A DNA stretch of 64,000 nt from Splendidivirga corallicola. Its GTDB lineage: Bacteria > Bacteroidota > Bacteroidia > Cytophagales > Cyclobacteriaceae. Within the stretch, counting starts at the first letter, position 1. Every line of letters starts with the position of its first letter. Of this stretch, positions 57,659 to 64,000 are shown piece after piece. The translations under genes and the position numbers were made by a program. The DNA lies in NCBI GenBank assembly GCA_030442035.1, contig JAUJEA010000012.1, positions 186,001-250,000 of the forward strand, read 5' to 3'. The notes beneath the pieces were generated by a model. The model ran no database searches. It was not told the DNA's origin and worked only from the letters and a program-made list of their open reading frames with translations.

Positions 57659-57669
57659 TTACTAATTGA

Positions 57670-60045
57670 ATGGTTGTGCTAAGAAATTACATAAAGATCG
57701 CCTATCGAAATCTGTTGAAAAACAAGATTTTTTCACTCATCAATATTTGTGGGTTGGCTGTGGGGCTTACCTGCGGACTATTTATCTTTTTAGTGGTCAG
57801 ATTTGAGTTGAGCTTCGATGGTTTTCATGATGATGGCTCATTGATATATCGTGTGAATACAAATTCCAGTGATGGAAATTTGGACCCAGGGTCTCCTAAG
57901 GGACTGTTGAACATGATCAAAGATGAATTCCCGGAAGTAGAGAAAGTAGCTGTTGTTGAAAAACTTAATCCGGACAAAACACAGATTGAAGTAGAAGGGA
58001 TCTTGTCCAGAGAGAAAAACATTTGCTTTACCAATCGTGAATTTTATGAAATTTTCAATTTTCCTTTAGTGCCTGGAAGCCATCTTGATTTGATGGATGA
58101 GCCTAATTATGTGTTGATAGAGGAAACTTTGGCAGATAAATATTTTAATGGTAATGCTATTGGAAAGAAGATCACACTCAATAATCAATTTGAATTGGAG
58201 GTGGCAGGTGTACTGAAAAATCTTCCTAAAAACACAGATCTACCAGTAAGTATTGCAGTATCGCTGGCTACCAAAATAGTTGATGAAGAGAGCTTCGCAC
58301 CCACAAATCTTTGGGGATTTCATTCTTTTTATCAAACGTTTATAAAACTAAAGGCTGGAACAGCACCACATGTCATTCAATCTCGATTTGAACCAATGGT
58401 GGCTAAATACCTGGGCGAGAAGAATATTAAACATCGGTATTTTAAGCTTCAGGCTTTAAAGGATATTCATTTTGAGCATGGCAATTTCAATGATCGCACG
58501 GCATCCAAAGAAGTACTGCTGAGTTTGATGCTTGTTGGAGGTTTTATTATTGTCATTGCCTGCATCAATTTTATCAATTTAACCACTGCTCAGGCTGTAA
58601 AACGGGCAAAAGAAGTTGGGATTCGGAAGGCCATTGGAGGGACAAGAGCTAAACTCATGGGCCAATTCCTGCTGGAGGCCTTGATCTTGATAATATTGGC
58701 TGCAGCACTTGCTTATACATTGGCCTCAGTATTAGTTCCAAAACTGCAGATATTGACTTTTTTGTCTATTGACCAAACTACCTTAAATCAACCGGAAAGC
58801 TTATTGTTTCTGTTGATATCAATGTTTTTTATTTTGGTTTGTGCCGGAGTTTACCCGGCTTTGATCTTATCAAGATTTAAACCTAGCGAGGCTTTTACAT
58901 ATGGACTCAACAAAAGATTAAGCGGAGGTACCATGCTACGGAAGGCATTGGTGATTTTTCAATTTACTATAACGCAAATCTTAATTATTGGGACTATAAT
59001 CATTATGGCCCAATTAAACTATTTTGAGAAGCGTTCCATGGGTTTCAATAAAGAAGCGATACTTACTGTAGATATTCCACACCCTGACCTGGAAAAATTG
59101 ACCACCATAAAAAAGGAGTTGTTGAGAAACAGTAATATCTCAAAAATCAGCTATGGACTAAATACACCTTCAGCGGTAATTAACAGACACTGGGGTAGCT
59201 ATTATCACACTACTATGGAGAAGAATGCTTCCATGGAAATCAAATATGTTGATGAAGACTATCTTTCGATATTCGGGCTAAAGCTACTGGCAGGCAGGAA
59301 CATCTCAGATGCTGATGATGACGAAGACATCCTGGTAAATGAGGCACTCTTACGCAGCATTGGTATGGAAGATCCACACAGCGCTATTGGAGAAAGAATA
59401 GATTATTGGGGAAACAGCGCAACTGTGGTAGGTGTCATACAAGATTTTCATAATCTCTCATTTCATGACCAAATCTATCCGATCATTATGGTAAGGGCTA
59501 TTACCATGCAGCAAAAAGCCTCTTTCCAAATAAATATGGAGCAAGCTGAAGCCAGTATAAAAGCCATTGAAAAACAATGGAAGAAGGCCTTTCCCGATTA
59601 CTTCTTTACTTATTCCTTTCTGGATAGTGATCTGGAGACATATTATGACAAAGAAAGAAGGTTTTCGGGCCTGGTTACTTTTTTCGCCGGGGTGGCCATA
59701 TTCATTGCGGTGCTCGGGCTACTGGGACTTATAAGTTTTGTAACCTTACAAAAAGCAAAAGAAATAGGGATCAGAAAAGTATTTGGCGCAGGAATAAGTA
59801 ACATTCTATACCTGCTTTCCAAAGACTTCTTTTGGTTAGTAATGATTGCTTTTCTTTTATCCATTCCTGTAGCCTATTGGGCTATGAATACCTGGTTGGA
59901 AAACTTCATTTATAAAATCGATTTACAAGTTTGGATGTTTGCTGCAGGGTTATCAATAGCACTTATGCTAAGCTGGCTGACCATTGGTTTCAAAGCAGTG
60001 AGGGCATCTCGTATGAATCCGGTTGATTCATTGAAATATGAATGA
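57670..60045 (+). CDS. FtsX/MacB-type permease, array member 5
   Basis: 791 residues from the ATG at 57670. By comparison with members 6 and 7, the real start may be the GTG at 57676 (context TTGTGCTAAG), which gives MLRNYIKIAYRNLLKNK. The loop motifs are AKEVGIRKAIGG and AKEIGIRKVFGA, and the end is NPVDSLKYE. TM5 is LRKALVIFQFTITQILIIGTIII, and the second periplasmic domain carries NRHWGSYYHTTMEKNASMEI. With member 6 it forms a subgroup ending in SLKYE rather than LRYE. Confidence 0.92.
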   Translation: MVVLRNYIKIAYRNLLKNKIFSLINICGLAVGLTCGLFIFLVVRFELSFDGFHDDGSLIYRVNTNSSDGNLDPGSPKGLLNMIKDEFPEVEKVAVVEKLNPDKTQIEVEGILSREKNICFTNREFYEIFNFPLVPGSHLDLMDEPNYVLIEETLADKYFNGNAIGKKITLNNQFELEVAGVLKNLPKNTDLPVSIAVSLATKIVDEESFAPTNLWGFHSFYQTFIKLKAGTAPHVIQSRFEPMVAKYLGEKNIKHRYFKLQALKDIHFEHGNFNDRTASKEVLLSLMLVGGFIIVIACINFINLTTAQAVKRAKEVGIRKAIGGTRAKLMGQFLLEALILIILAAALAYTLASVLVPKLQILTFLSIDQTTLNQPESLLFLLISMFFILVCAGVYPALILSRFKPSEAFTYGLNKRLSGGTMLRKALVIFQFTITQILIIGTIIIMAQLNYFEKRSMGFNKEAILTVDIPHPDLEKLTTIKKELLRNSNISKISYGLNTPSAVINRHWGSYYHTTMEKNASMEIKYVDEDYLSIFGLKLLAGRNISDADDDEDILVNEALLRSIGMEDPHSAIGERIDYWGNSATVVGVIQDFHNLSFHDQIYPIIMVRAITMQQKASFQINMEQAEASIKAIEKQWKKAFPDYFFTYSFLDSDLETYYDKERRFSGLVTFFAGVAIFIAVLGLLGLISFVTLQKAKEIGIRKVFGAGISNILYLLSKDFFWLVMIAFLLSIPVAYWAMNTWLENFIYKIDLQVWMFAAGLSIALMLSWLTIGFKAVRASRMNPVDSLKYE

Positions 60046-60162
60046 AATTTTGAATGTTGAATTATGAATTTTGAGTTGATTACAAATCTTCAATTACGAA
60101 TTACGAGTGGAATAGGGTGCCCATCGTAATTCGTAATTCCATTAATTACTAATTGAATAGTT
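60046..60162 (+). repeat. Intergenic hairpin repeat, copy 5
   Basis: The most compact copy. It has full 11-bp arms ACGAATTACGA and TCGTAATTCGT, but the CATTTGA spacer before the third block is deleted, so the second and third blocks are fused (CGTAATTCGTAATTCC). Confidence 0.8.
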
Positions 60163-62514
60163 GTGCTAAAGAATTACATAAAAATCGCCTATCGAAATCT
60201 TTTGAAAAACAAGGTTTTTTCATTGATCAATATTGTTGGTCTGGCCTTTGGGTCTTCCTGTGCTATTTTGATCATGTTATGGGTATGGGATGAAATGCGG
60301 CATGATCAGTTTCACACAAATAAGGACCATTTGTACCAATTGATTGTGGAAATGGATCAGGCTGATGGCAGTAGTGAAACATGGGTAAACACACCTGGTG
60401 GACTTTTACCGGCATTACATAAGGATGTACCCGAAATTGTCGATTTTACCAGAATGACTGCCCGAAGAAGACTTTTGTTCAATTACAATGATCAAAGAAA
60501 TTATGAAAGGGGTCATTATGCCGATACTTCCTTTTTCAAAATGTTTAGCTTTCCATTTCTGGAAGGCAATAAACAGACAGCATTAAGAGATCCTCAAAGT
60601 ATAGTGATCTCCAAAGATTTTGCTCAGAGGTTCTTCGGAAACGAACCAGCACTTGGAAAAGTACTCAGCATCTCAGGCTTGCCTGAGGCTGGGTACAAGA
60701 TAAGTGGCATCATTGAAAATATTCCGGCATATTCATCACTAAGATTCGATTTCATTATTCCTATGCAGGACTACGTTAACCGAAATGAGTGGCTTAAAAA
60801 TTGTGACAATTATGACCTACAGGCTTTTGTACAACTTGCTGATGATTCTGATTGGAATCACGTGGGTGAAAAAGTTCGTAGTTTTCTAACTGATCTTCGA
60901 AATGAAGAAGGGGTGCACCTGAAACTTTTTCCTTTGAAAGACCTGTATCTCTATGCTGATTTTGGTGGCGCAAATGTGAGGATCAGGTACGTAAAGCTGT
61001 TTTCCATGGCCGCTTTTATTATTCTCTTGATTGCTTGTATCAATTTCATGAACCTTTCCACGGCAAGATCTGTCAAACGTGCCAAAGAAGTGGGTATTAG
61101 AAAAACATCGGGAGCAAAAAGAAGAAGCCTTATAATCCAGTTTATGGGTGAATCCATTCTCATCACCCTCATTTCTATGTTATTGGCAATCACCCTGGCC
61201 CACCTTATTTTACCCTATTTTAATCAGCTCACTTCAAAAGAACTTACTTTTCCGTTTGAATACTCCCAGTTTTATATACTGATATTGATTGTTACACTTC
61301 TTATCGGTACTATTTCTGGTAGTTATCCTGCGTTTTATCTATCCTCTTTTAATCCCTTAAAAGTTTTAAAGGGTTCCGGCCGACAAAAAGGTAGTTCTGA
61401 TTTTATCAGAAAAGGACTTGTGATATTTCAGTTTACATTGTCCATTATTCTTATTGTATGCACCATCATTGTCTATCAGCAGATACACTATGTTAAGAAT
61501 ATGGACATTGGATTTGACCAGGAGAACATCGTTTATTTTTGGACAAGAGATGGAATCTCAAAACATAAACAAACCTTTAAGAAAGAGTTAACAGACAATG
61601 TACACATCAATGCCTTCACCTATTTGAATTTCTTACCATCACAGATCCTGAATACCACAGGATCTGTTAAATGGCCTGGTATGCCTGAAGAGGGTATACA
61701 ATATTTTCATGTAATGCAGGGCGATCAGGATTTTTTGAAAACATTCGATGTTGAGCTCTTAAAAGGAAAGAATTTTCCCGAAGTAGCTTCGGACGATAAG
61801 AAATATTTTCTTATCAACGAAAGAGCACAGGAAGTAATGGGCTATGTGGATCCGTTGAATCAGGAAATTGAAGTATGGGACTACGAAGGGTCCATTGTGG
61901 GTGTGATCAAGGATTTTAATCATGCTTCTTTATACAGTCAGATTGAACCGGTGATTGTGATGCTAAATTCTCATGGACCGAGAATAGCATTTACGAAACT
62001 AAGTGGTGATAACCTACAGGAAACCCTGGCATTTATTAAAGCTTCTTATGAAAAGTATGAAGCTGAATTTCCTTTTGAGTACCATTTTCTGGACCAGGAA
62101 TTTGAGAATACCTATAAGACTGTTCTGACTGTTGCCAATTTGGCCAATGTATTCTCATTCATTGCTATATTCATTTCCTGCCTGGGTTTATTTGGTTTGT
62201 CCTCCTATGTTACAGAACAAAGGATACAGGAGATCGGTATCAGAAAAGTACTTGGAGCCTCCGTTTTGAATCTTTCCTTAATGTTCACAAGGAGTTTTGT
62301 TTTCTTGGTATTGATCGCTTTTTTAATTGCAGTTCCCATCGCTTGGTTGGTAGGCAATAATTGGCTGGAGGACTTTTCTTATAAAATAACCCTTGGACCC
62401 GGTATGTTTATCATTGGAGGCTGTATCGCCATCATGATTGCAATTGCTACGGTGAGTTATCATATCATCACTGCGGCCAATGCCAATCCAATCGATTCTC
62501 TGAAATATGAATGA
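60163..62514 (+). CDS. FtsX/MacB-type permease, array member 6
   Basis: 783 residues, starting at a GTG at 60163 that aligns exactly with the MLKNYIKIAYRN start of the family. The loop motifs are AKEVGIRKTSGA and IQEIGIRKVLGA, and the end is NPIDSLKYE. TM1 reads FGSSCAILIMLWVWDEMRHDQF; the LWVWDEMR variant differs clearly from the ILQYVxxELSYD of members 3 and 4, although the DNA just upstream is identical to member 3 for 35 bp. The second periplasmic domain contains GSVKWPGMPEEGIQYFHVM. Confidence 0.92.
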   Translation: MLKNYIKIAYRNLLKNKVFSLINIVGLAFGSSCAILIMLWVWDEMRHDQFHTNKDHLYQLIVEMDQADGSSETWVNTPGGLLPALHKDVPEIVDFTRMTARRRLLFNYNDQRNYERGHYADTSFFKMFSFPFLEGNKQTALRDPQSIVISKDFAQRFFGNEPALGKVLSISGLPEAGYKISGIIENIPAYSSLRFDFIIPMQDYVNRNEWLKNCDNYDLQAFVQLADDSDWNHVGEKVRSFLTDLRNEEGVHLKLFPLKDLYLYADFGGANVRIRYVKLFSMAAFIILLIACINFMNLSTARSVKRAKEVGIRKTSGAKRRSLIIQFMGESILITLISMLLAITLAHLILPYFNQLTSKELTFPFEYSQFYILILIVTLLIGTISGSYPAFYLSSFNPLKVLKGSGRQKGSSDFIRKGLVIFQFTLSIILIVCTIIVYQQIHYVKNMDIGFDQENIVYFWTRDGISKHKQTFKKELTDNVHINAFTYLNFLPSQILNTTGSVKWPGMPEEGIQYFHVMQGDQDFLKTFDVELLKGKNFPEVASDDKKYFLINERAQEVMGYVDPLNQEIEVWDYEGSIVGVIKDFNHASLYSQIEPVIVMLNSHGPRIAFTKLSGDNLQETLAFIKASYEKYEAEFPFEYHFLDQEFENTYKTVLTVANLANVFSFIAIFISCLGLFGLSSYVTEQRIQEIGIRKVLGASVLNLSLMFTRSFVFLVLIAFLIAVPIAWLVGNNWLEDFSYKITLGPGMFIIGGCIAIMIAIATVSYHIITAANANPIDSLKYE

Positions 62515-62652
62515 AATTTTGAATGTTGAATTATGAATTGATTACAAATCTTCAATTACGAATTACGAGAAGAATAGGGTGCCCATCGTAATTCATAATT
62601 TGAAATTCGTAATTCCATTAATTACTCATTATTAATTACTAATTGACAAGCT
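62515..62652 (+). repeat. Intergenic hairpin repeat, copy 6
   Basis: Has the ATTACAAATCTTCAATTACG block and arms ACGAATTACGA and TCGTAATTCAT (one mismatch), then AAATTCGTAATTCC, and ends with the second word set TTACTCATTATTAATTACTAATTG (62622-62645). Confidence 0.8.
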
Positions 62653-64000
62653 GTGTTAAAAAACTACATTAAGATTACCATTAGAAGTTTGCTGAAAAAT
62701 AAAGCTTTTTCCTTCATTAACATTTTTGGTTTGGCGATAGGCATGACCGTTTGCCTGATTATTTTGAAGTATGTTATTTATGAAAAGAGCTATGACAATT
62801 TTCATGAGTCAAAAGAGCAATTATTTCGCCTGACTGAGTATAATATAGCAGAGGATGGAAGAATTACTAATAAGGCTGCAACCACCAGCCCTGGCTACGG
62901 TCCTGCAATGAAATCATATTTTCCTGAGATAGCGGATTATTGCAGAGTTGTCCATACCAGTCCTTTCATGTCCACTCCGGTTCTCGCGGTTGGGGAGAAC
63001 AGGTTCAGCGAGGAAAAATTATACTATACAGATAATAGTTTCTTTGAAATGTTCTCGTACCCTTTAGCAAAGGGTTCTTCAAAACAAGCATTAAAAGAGC
63101 CAAACAGCATCGTTTTATCTGAGGAGCTAGCCCAAAAGTATTTTAGAGATCAGGATCCCATGAACCAACCTGTGCTTTTTAATATGGGATCAAGAGGGAC
63201 TAAGTTGCTTACTGTAAAGGGGATCATGAAGGACTTTCCCCATAACACACATCTAAAGGCTGATGCGCTTATTTCCTTTAATACACTTCCTGCTAACTGG
63301 AATCTCGATGAACAATTGGATTGGGGTAATTTCTATGTTTATACCAGGTTATTTCCGGGAGTGCATGCTGAGCGTGTTACCTCTAAAATGTCCGCTTTCC
63401 TAAAGCACCTTATAGGGGATTATGCTAATCATTACCAGCTTCATTTACAACCGGTTCAGGATATACATCTCTATTCGCATATGCGGTATGAAATTGAGGA
63501 GAATGGAAGCGGGAGACTTGTAAACTTCCTGATCATTGTCGGTTTTTCCATTCTCATCGTTGCCTGGCTGAACTATATAAATCTTTCCATGGCCAAATCC
63601 ATTGAACGAATGAAAGAAATGGCGATCAGAAAGGTTATGGGATCGTTAGGAAAGCAAATCATTAATCAACTCTTGCTGGAAGCTCTTCTTATCAATTTCA
63701 TGGCATTAGCTCTTGCTATGAGTTTGATGCAAATTTTACTTCCTTTATTTCAAAGCTTGACAGGCAACCCATTGGATTTCTCTTTTACTCAGAACCCCGG
63801 ATACCTGGGACTCATATTGCTTGTTGTATTTACCGGTACTATCATATCAGGATTATATCCAGCTGTTTTACTATCAACTCTTAAACCTGCAACCGCACTC
63901 AAGAACAAAAAGGTAACAAAAATTGGTGGGTTAAATCTTAAAAAGGTATTGATCATATTTCAATTCGTTGTTTCCACGGTGATGGTAGCCGGTTCACTCA
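62653..64000 (+). CDS. FtsX/MacB-type permease, array member 7 (cut by window end)
   Basis: The frame is open from a GTG at 62653 to the window end, 449 residues, ending within TM5 (IIFQFVVSTVMVAGSL). The start is MLKNYIKITIRSLLKNKAFSFINIFGLAIGM, and the first loop motif is MKEMAIRKVMGS. TM2 (FLIIVGFSILIVAWLNYINL) and the GLYPAVLLSTLKP segment are typical. The remaining half should lie just beyond the window. It resembles array member 1 more than its immediate neighbours in the LHLQPVQDIHLYSHMRYE region. Confidence 0.9.
   Translation, partial: MLKNYIKITIRSLLKNKAFSFINIFGLAIGMTVCLIILKYVIYEKSYDNFHESKEQLFRLTEYNIAEDGRITNKAATTSPGYGPAMKSYFPEIADYCRVVHTSPFMSTPVLAVGENRFSEEKLYYTDNSFFEMFSYPLAKGSSKQALKEPNSIVLSEELAQKYFRDQDPMNQPVLFNMGSRGTKLLTVKGIMKDFPHNTHLKADALISFNTLPANWNLDEQLDWGNFYVYTRLFPGVHAERVTSKMSAFLKHLIGDYANHYQLHLQPVQDIHLYSHMRYEIEENGSGRLVNFLIIVGFSILIVAWLNYINLSMAKSIERMKEMAIRKVMGSLGKQIINQLLLEALLINFMALALAMSLMQILLPLFQSLTGNPLDFSFTQNPGYLGLILLVVFTGTIISGLYPAVLLSTLKPATALKNKKVTKIGGLNLKKVLIIFQFVVSTVMVAGSL

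Noticed and set aside
49706-62652. CRISPR-like array from the regularly spaced intergenic repeats
   Set aside because: The repeats are separated by whole 2.4 kb genes, no cas gene is present and spacers of normal size are absent.

Overview
The window looks like chromosome from a Bacteroidota bacterium, most likely a marine or soil member of the Cytophagia/Cyclobacteriaceae type. It is AT-rich. It carries a type IX secretion (T9SS) C-terminal sorting domain, SprB repeats, DUF4350, DUF1761 and bestrophin proteins, many SPaseI/SPaseII exported proteins, and an expanded family of MacB/FtsX-type ABC permeases. I see no insertion sequence, prophage or CRISPR array.

Layout. 1-5.2 kb: a cell-surface T9SS cargo protein built from seven repeats of about 173 residues (its last residues lie outside the window). 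6.4-14.3 kb: a membrane class III nucleotide cyclase, a secreted gamma-glutamyltransferase, an SprB-repeat protein, a lipoprotein M23 peptidase and a lipoprotein MsrA. 14.7-18.7 kb: a two-gene operon of a secreted 3-keto-disaccharide-hydrolase/PA14 protein and a beta-propeller fused to an azurin-like cupredoxin. 18.7-29.5 kb: small cytoplasmic and lipoprotein genes around two isolated FtsX-type permeases. 29.5-36.3 kb: a small membrane protein, a secreted amidohydrolase, a standalone PspC-associated N-terminal domain, RtcB, a bestrophin and a TPR protein. 36.4-37.4 kb: tRNA-Phe plus a hairpin-rich stretch with tRNA-like fragments. 37.4-44.0 kb: a SulP transporter, a TrmJ-like methyltransferase, a PAS/GAF histidine kinase, a GNAT acetyltransferase and a lipoprotein.

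44.1-64.0 kb is the most unusual part. A membrane histidine kinase and a sigma-54-dependent response regulator are transcribed away from seven consecutive large FtsX-type permeases (the last is cut by the window end). Between regulator and first permease lie two copies of an operator-like dyad and a -24/-12-like element. Every permease is followed, right after its stop codon, by a copy of a 115-140 bp AT-rich repeat that can fold into alternative hairpins. A truncated permease start is left at 57.5 kb, so the array seems to have grown and shrunk by recombination between these repeats. No ABC ATPase is encoded anywhere in the window, so all nine permeases need a partner from elsewhere or work differently from classical MacB/Lol systems. 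I infer a signal-responsive envelope system (regulator, kinase and permease array), but its substrate cannot be read from the sequence.
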